Shown here in pieces: positions 16,404-23,513 of a stretch of DNA of 64,000 nt (positions within the stretch are counted from its first letter, which is position 1; every line of letters starts with the position of its first letter). The position numbers and the translations under genes are program-made. This DNA comes from Companilactobacillus tucceti DSM 20183 (GTDB taxonomy: Bacteria; Bacillota; Bacilli; Lactobacillales; Lactobacillaceae). Below the pieces are notes generated by a model, which saw only the letters and a list, made by a program, of their open reading frames with translations, was not told where the DNA came from and searched no databases. The stretch covers positions 1 to 64,000 of the forward strand of contig NZ_AZDG01000007.1 of NCBI RefSeq assembly GCF_001434665.1, written 5' to 3'.

Positions 16404-17750
16404 TTAATTTATCAGGTCTTCTTCAAAATGGTCGTAGCCATTTTCCGGTGTTACTTTTATTTTTGGAAACCCTAAGAATACGAATAATAAACTCATAATA
16501 AGTGTTAAATAACAGTACCAAACCCAAGGGACGATAGAAACTGGTGATATTTTAGCCATTCCTCCAGCTACTAATAATTGTCCCGCATAAGGTATCAATC
16601 CTTGGACATGAGTCGCAAACATTGATAATAAAGTTGAAACACGTGCTCTTGAAAGTTTAAATTTACGTCCAATTTCAGTTGCCAGTGGGCCAACGGTAAT
16701 AATAGCAATTGTGTTGTTAGTTGTAGCAACACATAATAGTGTTACTAAAGCTCCAATTGAAAATTCGGCTCCGTGTTTAGATTTAGTTTGTTTTCCTAAT
16801 GTATCCATTAACCACTGAATCCCACCGAGGTATTTCATCAACTCAACTAACCCACCAACGATAATGGAAATAATGGCGATATCTTCCATACCGGACATAC
16901 CTGATTGAACGTATTTCATCGATCCAATCAAACTAAAATCTCCATGAATTATCCCAATTACAATTCCAGAAACAACACCAATTATCATCACTGGCATGAC
17001 ATTCAATCCTATTAATGACAAAACGATTACTAAAATATATGGGATCAAGTCGATAAAATTCCAGTTATATGATCCAGTCAAGACGACATTTTTTATGGGA
17101 TAAATAGTTAATAAAATAATATTAATAATAATTGCAGGAATATAGGTGATTATATTTAATTTAAATTTTTCTCTTTGTTCCACGCCTTGTGTTTGAACTG
17201 ATGCAATTGCAGATGCGGAGATAAATGACAAATTATCTCCAAACATTGCACTACCTACGACTATTCCTGCCATTAATGCTGGGTTCACACCAGTTTTAAC
17301 AGCCACATCCACAGCTACAGGCATCAAAGCAGTAATTGTTCCCATAGATGTACCCATGGCAAAGCTTAAAATACAACCTATAACAAACATTCCTGGTAGG
17401 ATCATATTCGATGGTAGGATACTTAGTCCTAGATTAGTGACAGAAGATACAGCATGCATTTTAGATGCTACACCTTGAAAAGCTCCGGCTAAGATAAAAA
17501 TAACGACCATCATAATTAGAGTAGGTTCACCACCACCTCTACAAAAGGTCATTACTTTTTCGGAAAAAGATAATTTCTTTGTTCCTTTAGGTGGAGCAAT
17601 TCCAAATGCAACCATTGAGGCTAAAATCATTCCTACTAAAAGTGGCATGCTGTCAAATTTCCCAGAAAATATACCTGTTAATACATATAAAATTAAAAAT
17701 ACGACTAGTGGCATTAGACCTTTAATGCTACTATTTTTTGATTCTTTCAT
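16404..17750 (-). CDS. NhaC-family Na+/H+ antiporter
   Basis: A 448-aa protein with about eleven hydrophobic helices and the NhaC-family segments CRGGGEPTLIMMVVIFILAGAF, GTSMGTITALMPVAV and SAMFGDNLSFISASAI. It should exchange Na+ (or an organic acid such as malate/lactate) for protons. I chose ATG 17750, which has GGAG 7 bases upstream; the ATG at 17762 overlaps that site. Single gene, convergent with the VIT operon. Confidence 0.87.
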   Translation of the reverse strand: MKESKNSSIKGLMPLVVFLILYVLTGIFSGKFDSMPLLVGMILASMVAFGIAPPKGTKKLSFSEKVMTFCRGGGEPTLIMMVVIFILAGAFQGVASKMHAVSSVTNLGLSILPSNMILPGMFVIGCILSFAMGTSMGTITALMPVAVDVAVKTGVNPALMAGIVVGSAMFGDNLSFISASAIASVQTQGVEQREKFKLNIITYIPAIIINIILLTIYPIKNVVLTGSYNWNFIDLIPYILVIVLSLIGLNVMPVMIIGVVSGIVIGIIHGDFSLIGSMKYVQSGMSGMEDIAIISIIVGGLVELMKYLGGIQWLMDTLGKQTKSKHGAEFSIGALVTLLCVATTNNTIAIITVGPLATEIGRKFKLSRARVSTLLSMFATHVQGLIPYAGQLLVAGGMAKISPVSIVPWVWYCYLTLIMSLLFVFLGFPKIKVTPENGYDHFEEDLIN

Positions 17751-17905
17751 TTGAAGCTCCATTTAACTAAAAATATTTTTTTTAAACATACTTTAAAAAT
17801 ATTAAGACACATAGATTGATTAAACAAGTTATTATTTGGCAACTTTAAAGCGAAAAATCAACGTATGATAAAATTAAAACATTATATAAGAATTCAGGTA
17901 ATTCA

Positions 17906-18736
17906 ATGAATAAGGAAAAAATACTTAGATTCAGTGATAGTGATAAATTTTTTAATTGTCCTATTTGTAGTGAATCTCTCAATTTAGAAAACAATGGTTT
18001 AGTTTGTTCCAATGGGCATAATTTTGATATTGCCAAACAAGGCTATGTAAATTTCTTGTTAAATATGAAGCAACAAAAAAATTATGATAAAGCCAATTTT
18101 GAAAATCGAGGATTGATTTTAAAAGATGGCTTGTACGATCATATTTTAAATAAGATAGTAGAAATTATTGAAAAACTACCAATTACAACTATTTTAGATG
18201 CTGGCTGTGGTGAAGGATATTACTCTCGTGTTATTCAGGATAAACTAAATAAAACTGTTTTAGCATTTGATATTTCAAAGGATTCAGTACAACTTGCTGC
18301 CAGAAATGACAAAAATAATGCAGTTAAATGGTTTGTTGGTGATTTAGCTAATTTACCTATGAAAGACAATAGTGTAGATGGCATCCTAGACATCTTTTCA
18401 CCCGCAAATTATCATGAATTTCACCGAATCTTAGATAATGGATATTTGATCAAGGTTATTCCTGGAGAAAAGCATTTAACAGAATTACGACAACAAGCCA
18501 GCAAATATCTTCGTAGTGAAAGTTATTCTAATAAAAAAGTTCTTGATTATTTTGAGGAACATTTTCAAGTAGTAGATGAAATTAAAGCTACTAAAACTTA
18601 TGCAGTTTCAGACGAAGAAAGAACAGCTTTTATTAATATGACACCGCTACTTTTTAACGTTGATAAAGAAAAAGTAGATTGGACTACCGTTAAAGAAATA
18701 ACAGTTGATGCCACTATTCTTATTGGTAAGGCTTAG
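17906..18736 (+). CDS. rlmA: 23S rRNA (guanine) methyltransferase, RlmA family
   Basis: A 276-aa SAM-dependent methyltransferase. The N-terminus has the RlmA zinc knuckle (CPIC near 21-24, then CSNGHNFD) and the linker KQGYVNFL; the SAM motif is ILDAGCGEGYYSR (about 96-108), followed by FSPANYHEFHRIL and VIPGEKHL. The family methylates N1 of G745 or G748 in helix 35 of 23S rRNA; the Gram-positive type (RlmAII) affects tylosin response. No strong ribosome binding site. Its TAG stop shares its G with the GAGCG box of the following class A element. Confidence 0.88.
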   Translation: MNKEKILRFSDSDKFFNCPICSESLNLENNGLVCSNGHNFDIAKQGYVNFLLNMKQQKNYDKANFENRGLILKDGLYDHILNKIVEIIEKLPITTILDAGCGEGYYSRVIQDKLNKTVLAFDISKDSVQLAARNDKNNAVKWFVGDLANLPMKDNSVDGILDIFSPANYHEFHRILDNGYLIKVIPGEKHLTELRQQASKYLRSESYSNKKVLDYFEEHFQVVDEIKATKTYAVSDEERTAFINMTPLLFNVDKEKVDWTTVKEITVDATILIGKA

Positions 18737-18860
18737 AGCGTAATGATACACGCTCAGCTTTCGAGCATTAAGGCAAACAAGCCCATCAATCCGGTTTTGG
18801 ATTGATGGGCTTGTTTGATTTAAGCGGAAAAAGCTGTATATCATTGCGCGTTTATACCGC
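18736..18860 (+). repeat. class A nested palindromic element, copy A3
   Basis: GAGCG starts on the last base of the rlmA stop codon. The outer arms TAATGATA and TATCATTG pair with one G-U; the inner boxes CAGCTTTCGAGCATTAA and TTAAGCGGAAAAAGCTG and the apical hairpin GCCCATCAATCC/GGATTGATGGGC follow the class pattern. The end box GCGTTTATACCGC is slightly off the usual CGTTTAAGC. Confidence 0.85.
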
Positions 18861-18881
18861 ATGAAAAGTAATAGTTACATT

Positions 18882-19151
18882 CTACTTAGTCTTTAATAAT
18901 AGTTCTAATGATGTTTGTAAATCTGTTAGTTGTTGTTCATTGACACAGTTAACATTCTTACGAATATTTTGGGCGATAACTTGCTTTATGGCTTTATCAA
19001 CACCGGATTTTACGGCCGATAATTGAACTAAAACTTCGTCACAAGGGCGCCCGTTATCCATCATTCGCAAGATGCCATCTAGTTGACCACGAGATCTTTT
19101 TATCTGGCTGGTTATTTTTTTATTTGCTACTTCTTCAGATGTTTGAGACAT
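18882..19151 (-). CDS. CsoR/FrmR-family regulator (DUF156) with atypical cysteines
   Basis: An 89-aa all-helical tetrameric repressor of the CsoR family (SQIKRSRGQLDGILRMMDNGRPCDEVLVQLSAVKSGVDKA in outline). Copper sensors have a Cys-His-Cys set; here Cys37 is present, but the His position is Asn62 and the second Cys position is Asn66, with a Cys three residues later (Cys69). Copper sensing is therefore unlikely; Asn at the His position is also seen in persulfide-type CstR proteins. It is divergent from a thioredoxin gene, and the region between carries two CsoR-type operators. A thiol or sulfur-stress role is my inference. Confidence 0.82.
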   Translation of the reverse strand: MSQTSEEVANKKITSQIKRSRGQLDGILRMMDNGRPCDEVLVQLSAVKSGVDKAIKQVIAQNIRKNVNCVNEQQLTDLQTSLELLLKTK

Positions 19152-19185
19152 ATACCGGCCTCCTCAATATTAATATCATAGATAT

Positions 19186-19282
19186 TATACCCAGACGGGT
19201 AGTGTACATCAAATTATATGCTGATGATTGTTTATATAGGTTGAAAGCAAAATAATTGATATAGTTTACCCTAGGGGGTATA
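19186..19282. promoter_or_regulatory. divergent promoter region with two CsoR-type operators
   Basis: ATACCCAGACGGGTAG (19187-19202) and TTACCCTAGGGGGTATA (19266-19282) both have the ACCC-N-GGGT pattern bound by CsoR-family repressors. One lies near each gene, so the regulator probably controls itself and the thioredoxin. Confidence 0.68.
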
Positions 19283-19325
19283 TTAGTAATTGAAATATGA
19301 GAATGGTAAAAGGGGAGACTTGCAG

Positions 19326-19649
19326 ATGAGCAATATTAAAGAGATTTCTGATAAGACTTTTAATGATGAGACAAGCACTGGTTTAGTAATTACTGATTTT
19401 AATGCTGACTGGTGTCCTCCATGTAAGATGATGAATCCAATTTTGGAGAAGTTATCTGAAAATGATCAATTAGGTGATAAGATCAAATTTACATCAATGA
19501 ATGTTGATAAGAATCCACAAACACCTAACAATTTTGGTATTCAAGGTATTCCAACATTTATCGTTAAAAAAGACGGTGAAGTAGTTGGTAGAATGGTTGG
19601 ATATCAACCAGAGCCTAAGTTCCGTAAGGCATTGGAACAGTATATGTAG
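19326..19649 (+). CDS. thioredoxin-family protein
   Basis: A 107-aa thioredoxin fold with active site WCPPC (Cys30, Cys33) instead of the usual WCGPC, and the cis-proline loop GIQGIPTFIV. It reduces protein disulfides or acts in a special thiol pathway. ATG 19326 follows GGGGAG; a longer frame from 19290 is not needed. It is controlled from the region shared with the CsoR-family gene, which suggests a stress role rather than the main housekeeping thioredoxin. A class C repeat begins 3 bases after the stop. Confidence 0.88.
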   Translation: MSNIKEISDKTFNDETSTGLVITDFNADWCPPCKMMNPILEKLSENDQLGDKIKFTSMNVDKNPQTPNNFGIQGIPTFIVKKDGEVVGRMVGYQPEPKFRKALEQYM

Positions 19650-19651
19650 AA

Positions 19652-19772
19652 GAGTGTGAAAAAAGGCGTTCTGCCACCGGAACATAGCCTAGAGCCACGA
19701 ATGATTGGCTCCATCAATCATTTGTGGTTCGTAGCTATGTGGAGGTTGCAGCCTTTTTTCACACGTTTAGGC
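19652..19772 (+). repeat. class C nested palindromic element, copy C1
   Basis: GAGTG opens the element and ACACGTTTAGGC closes it. The outer arms GTGTGAAAAAAGGC and GCCTTTTTTCACAC pair fully. The interior is a long stem with arms CATAGCYTAG.GCCACGAATGATTGG and CAATCATTTGTGGTTCGTAGCTATG, flanked by conserved single strands (CTGCCACCGG and GTGGAGGTTGCA). No sequence is shared with class A inside, but the start and end boxes are the same. Confidence 0.78.
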
Positions 19773-19796
19773 TATAAAAAAGTTCGGAAATAAAGA

Positions 19797-19875
19797 CAAG
19801 CCCATCAATCCAAAATCGGATTGATGGGCTTGTTTGTATTAAGCGGAAAAAGCTGTGTGTTGTCACACGTTTACG
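19797..19875 (+). repeat. class A right half with apical hairpin, following C1
   Basis: The apical hairpin (GCCCATCAATCC/GGATTGATGGGC), the box TTAAGCGGAAAAAGCTG and an end CACACGTTTACGG are present, but no left half. Its 3' arm GTGTGTTGTCACAC can still pair with the GAGTGTGA start of C1, as if C1 stands inside a class A element. Confidence 0.6.
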
Positions 19876-19893
19876 GAAAAAAGTACTCCTTTT

Positions 19894-20916
19894 TTAGTAT
19901 GTATTATTTGTATAGTAAGTTTTATCTAGTCCGTGTGTATTATAATCTGTGTCATCTTGATCTTCAAAGAAAGACTTATTTAATTCATTTAATTTAGTTT
20001 CAGTATTTGAAACTTCCTGGTCATTCAAACCTAAGTTTTTACGTAATTTATTAGAAGAATTTTGTAGTACATTAGTAGGAAGTATTTGATATGAACTGCC
20101 ATTGATCCATGCTGATTTCCCTTGCAATTGATAAGATTTGATTTTTTTACCACTACTATGATACTTAACTGGTAATTCTTCTAACTGTTTATCGGTTAAG
20201 TCAGTACTAATATCTGGTCCAAGTTCTTTGATCAATTGTGGTAGTTTAACTAGATATTTGGGTTGAGCCATTTTTTTGGCAACTGCTTTTAAAACTTGTT
20301 GTTGTCTAATTTGTCTACCATAGTCACCACGTGGATCTTCATAACGCATTCTTACATAAGTTAACGCCTTTTTTCCATCTAGATGGTGAGTACCTTTAGG
20401 GATGGTTATACCATCAAAGCTAACTTTTAAATCAGATTTGACTGTAACACCTCCGACAAAATCAACGGTCTTTTTGAGAGCCCCCATATTTACGGCAACG
20501 CTATAATCAACAGGAACGTTTAATAAATCACTTACAGTATTTTTAGCCATTTTAGACTTTCCAATATTATAAGCAGCATTTATTTTTTGAACATTTTTAG
20601 TTTTGTCGCCAACCATTTCGGCAACAGCATCTCTTGGAATAGAATATATGACAGTTTTGTGAGTTTGTGGGTTCAAAGTAGCTAACATCATAGTGTCTGA
20701 ATTACCGCGGTCAATTCTGCCATCGGCCCCGGTGTCGGCACCCAAGAGTAAAACTGAAATAGGTTTGTCTTGATCAACTTTTTGGGAAACACTATTTTTA
20801 CTAGTATCAACAGACTTCAATGCTTGCTTACTTTGATGGATGTATACACCTAAAATGATCGCTAATATAGCGATTAAAGCAATGATAACTATTGTAATTC
20901 GTTTAAAAATTTTCAT
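19894..20916 (-). CDS. LytR-CpsA-Psr (LCP) family protein
   Basis: A 340-aa protein with one N-terminal membrane anchor (about 8-27) and an extracellular LCP domain: LLLGADTGADGRIDRGNSDTMMLATLNPQT, YSIPRDAVAEM, KINAAY, GGVTV and the Arg-rich ALTYVRMRYEDPRGDYGRQIRQQ. LCP enzymes attach teichoic acids or capsular polymers to peptidoglycan using lipid-linked precursors. ATG 20916 has GAGG 7 bases upstream. It stands alone, with no polymer genes beside it. Confidence 0.9.
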   Translation of the reverse strand: MKIFKRITIVIIALIAILAIILGVYIHQSKQALKSVDTSKNSVSQKVDQDKPISVLLLGADTGADGRIDRGNSDTMMLATLNPQTHKTVIYSIPRDAVAEMVGDKTKNVQKINAAYNIGKSKMAKNTVSDLLNVPVDYSVAVNMGALKKTVDFVGGVTVKSDLKVSFDGITIPKGTHHLDGKKALTYVRMRYEDPRGDYGRQIRQQQVLKAVAKKMAQPKYLVKLPQLIKELGPDISTDLTDKQLEELPVKYHSSGKKIKSYQLQGKSAWINGSSYQILPTNVLQNSSNKLRKNLGLNDQEVSNTETKLNELNKSFFEDQDDTDYNTHGLDKTYYTNNTY

Positions 20917-21056
20917 ATAATACCTCAATGATTAATCTTAGTAATTTATTATAATATAATTACTAAATAATACAAGGTAGTTCGTCCTTTACTATATTTC
21001 TATGGTTTAATTTAACTAACAATCTATCCTATCTAATGGGAAGGAGCTAATAATTT

Positions 21057-21455
21057 ATGAAAAAAATTTATTTTATTTGTACAGGTAACTCTTGTCGTTC
21101 TCAAATGGCAGAAGGATTTGGTAAAAAGTATCTAACTGACTTTGAAGTAAGAAGCGCTGGTGTTGAAACTCACGGACTAAATCCTAAAGCAGTTAAGGTT
21201 ATGGCTGAAAAAGGAATAGATATTTCTGATAATACGTCCGACTTGATTGATATTGATTATTTTAACAGTTGCGATTTGGTAGTTACCCTTTGTGGGGATG
21301 CTAGAGATCGTTGCCCAGTTATTCCTAAAAATGTTAAACATCTGCACTGGGGATTAATGGATCCTGCAAAAGCAGAAGGTTCAGAGGATGAAATTTTAGA
21401 TGTCTTTAGAAAAGTTCGCGATGAAATTGAAATCAAAGTTAAGGAGTTAGCGTAA
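21057..21455 (+). CDS. arsC: arsenate reductase, thioredoxin-coupled (low-MW phosphatase fold)
   Basis: A 132-aa protein with the P-loop [13 protein letters not shown] (Cys8) and the paired resolving cysteines LCGDARDRC (Cys79, Cys86), the full redox set of the Bacillus/Staphylococcus ArsC family, so it should reduce arsenate rather than act only as a tyrosine phosphatase. AAGGAG precedes the ATG. No arsR or arsB neighbours. Its stop touches the start of the isochorismatase gene (TAAATG), so the two form an operon. Confidence 0.87.
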   Translation: MKKIYFICTGNSCRSQMAEGFGKKYLTDFEVRSAGVETHGLNPKAVKVMAEKGIDISDNTSDLIDIDYFNSCDLVVTLCGDARDRCPVIPKNVKHLHWGLMDPAKAEGSEDEILDVFRKVRDEIEIKVKELA

Positions 21456-21944
21456 ATGAGTAAGATGGCACAGGTTTTGATAGTTATCGATATGCAGAAT
21501 GAACTAAGTGGTTGTTATAATTTTGAAGAATTAATAGACGATATCAACAATCGTATTGATGATTATCGACAAGATAAATTACCGATAATCTTCATTCAGC
21601 ATAATGACAGTGATTTGATAAAGGGTAGTGAAGAGTGGAATTTTGTTAGTGAGCTAGATAAAAGAGATTCTGACCTAGTGGTAGAAAAAACTCATGCTAA
21701 TTCTTTTTACCATACAGAATTGAATGAACTATTGCGGGAAAATGGGTTAAAAACGATAGAGATATGTGGTGCCCAAACAGAATATTGTTGTGATACGACT
21801 ATTAAAATGGCGCATGGATTAGGATATAAAATTTTAATGCAACCTGATATGACAACAACTATGGACAACGATTATTTAAGTGCAAAAAACACGATAGACT
21901 TTTATGAAGATATTTGGAATAAACGCTTTGTTTCTTTTATTTAA
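21456..21944 (+). CDS. isochorismatase-family hydrolase
   Basis: A 162-aa cysteine hydrolase with the catalytic set of the family: Asp12 (VIDMQNEL), Lys78 (VVEKTHANSF) and Cys111 (GAQTEYCCDTT). Members hydrolyse nicotinamide, N-carbamoyl compounds or similar amides; the substrate here is unknown. The start codon directly follows the arsC stop, implying translational coupling, although no functional link is known. Confidence 0.85.
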   Translation: MSKMAQVLIVIDMQNELSGCYNFEELIDDINNRIDDYRQDKLPIIFIQHNDSDLIKGSEEWNFVSELDKRDSDLVVEKTHANSFYHTELNELLRENGLKTIEICGAQTEYCCDTTIKMAHGLGYKILMQPDMTTTMDNDYLSAKNTIDFYEDIWNKRFVSFI

Positions 21945-22030
21945 TATTTCTAGGACTTTGACTAATATCAGTTATTGTGATTAAAAAGGTCTACAATAAA
22001 ACTGAATATTATAGTTGAGGAGGATACATA

Positions 22031-23374
22031 TTGATTTCAAGAGATAGTTTCATCGAAGATAATAAAGCTGAGTTTGAAAAATTATTTAAGAAATTGATTG
22101 GGCTTAAAGGTGTCAGTGCCACTGGCGAAGGTATCAACGAAACGATTAAATTATTACAGGAAAAATTAAAGGGTCTGGGAGCTCATGTAGAAGTAATTCA
22201 AACTGCAGGATCACCTACCATTTTGGCTGAAATAAGAGGTCAAAGTGATCGTACGGTTTTGTTTTACGGGCATTACGACGTTATGACGCCGGGAATTGAT
22301 GCTGATTGGGATACAGATCCTTTTACTTTGACTAAAAAAGATGGACGATTCTATGGAAGTGGGGCTGGAGATAATAAAGGTCAATTATTAGCACAAATTC
22401 TAGGCCTATATGTCTATAAAAAGGTTAATGGCGGTTTCCCATTTAATATTAAATTTTTAATTGAAGGGGAAGAAGAACAAGGTAGCAAGAATCTACCTTT
22501 CACAGTTAAAAAATTGTCTGATAATAAGTTGAAAGATGTTGATTTGGCAATAGTTGTTGATGGATCTTTTAACCAATCAGGACAACATGTTTTAAGATTA
22601 GGTAATCGTGGAGCATTAGGATTTCAGATTACCGCTCAAACGGGTATGCAAGATAATCATTCTGGTAATCTGGGCAATATTATGAGAAATCCAGTATTGA
22701 TTTTGATGAAGTTATTACAAAAAATGTATGATTTTGAAAATAATAAAGTTTTGATCCCTGATTTTTATAATGGGGTAGAAGAACCTAGCAAAACAGAAAT
22801 AAATTGGATGAAACAATTACCATATGATAAGAAATCTATTTCTGAACAAACTGGAGTAAGCACATTGCCTGATACAGGTTTGGAGTACTATAAGAAATTG
22901 ATGTTTAGACCGACATTCAATATTTCTGGAATCAACGCAGGCTATACAGCTAAGGGAATGAAGTCGATTATTCCTCATGAAGCAGTTATGAAAGTTGAAA
23001 CTAGATTAGTTGGTAAACAAGACATTCAAGAAATTCAAATTGGAATCAATAATCTATTGCAGGATGAAATAAATAATGGAGATATCAAAGTACACTATTT
23101 GGTACAAGTACCACCATGCAAAACCGCCTCTGATGATAAGGATATTGGATCATTAGTTGATGCTATCAAAGAAGCAACAGGTTCAGGCTTGATTGAACCT
23201 ACAATGCCAGGAACCGTACCAAATTATGTTTGGTCAGATATTCTAAAAGTTCCTGTGTTTACAATTCCATATGCAAACTTTGATCAATGTAATCACGCTC
23301 CAAATGAGAATATTACTGAAAAAGCTTTTTACGATGGAATAAAAATTTCTTATGAATTGTTAGAACACTTATAG
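22031..23374 (+). CDS. M20 family metallopeptidase
   Basis: A 447-aa zinc peptidase/deacylase of the DapE/PepV/carnosinase group. Visible are the metal ligands in LFYGHYDVMTPG, SGAGDNKGQ, IEGEEEQGS and a late NHAPNE, plus the dimerisation domain between. It probably cleaves dipeptides or acylated amino acids. Start is TTG 22031 with GAGGAGGATA upstream; no ATG fits. A terminator overlaps its stop codon. Confidence 0.87.
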   Translation: MISRDSFIEDNKAEFEKLFKKLIGLKGVSATGEGINETIKLLQEKLKGLGAHVEVIQTAGSPTILAEIRGQSDRTVLFYGHYDVMTPGIDADWDTDPFTLTKKDGRFYGSGAGDNKGQLLAQILGLYVYKKVNGGFPFNIKFLIEGEEEQGSKNLPFTVKKLSDNKLKDVDLAIVVDGSFNQSGQHVLRLGNRGALGFQITAQTGMQDNHSGNLGNIMRNPVLILMKLLQKMYDFENNKVLIPDFYNGVEEPSKTEINWMKQLPYDKKSISEQTGVSTLPDTGLEYYKKLMFRPTFNISGINAGYTAKGMKSIIPHEAVMKVETRLVGKQDIQEIQIGINNLLQDEINNGDIKVHYLVQVPPCKTASDDKDIGSLVDAIKEATGSGLIEPTMPGTVPNYVWSDILKVPVFTIPYANFDQCNHAPNENITEKAFYDGIKISYELLEHL

Positions 23375-23399
23375 AGTCGCTAATGCGGCTCTATTTTTA
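23373..23399 (+). terminator. terminator starting within the M20 peptidase stop codon
   Basis: AGAGTCGC and GCGGCTCT form a short stem with a TAAT loop, then TTTTTAT. Confidence 0.75.
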
Positions 23400-23513
23400 T
23401 ATATAAGTTTTTACGACATATATGCATAAGACTTTACTTAAATAAAAATATTTGTTAAAGTTTATATACACGGATATATCCACCGAACCCACTTTATGAA
23501 AGCGAGGTCTTAG

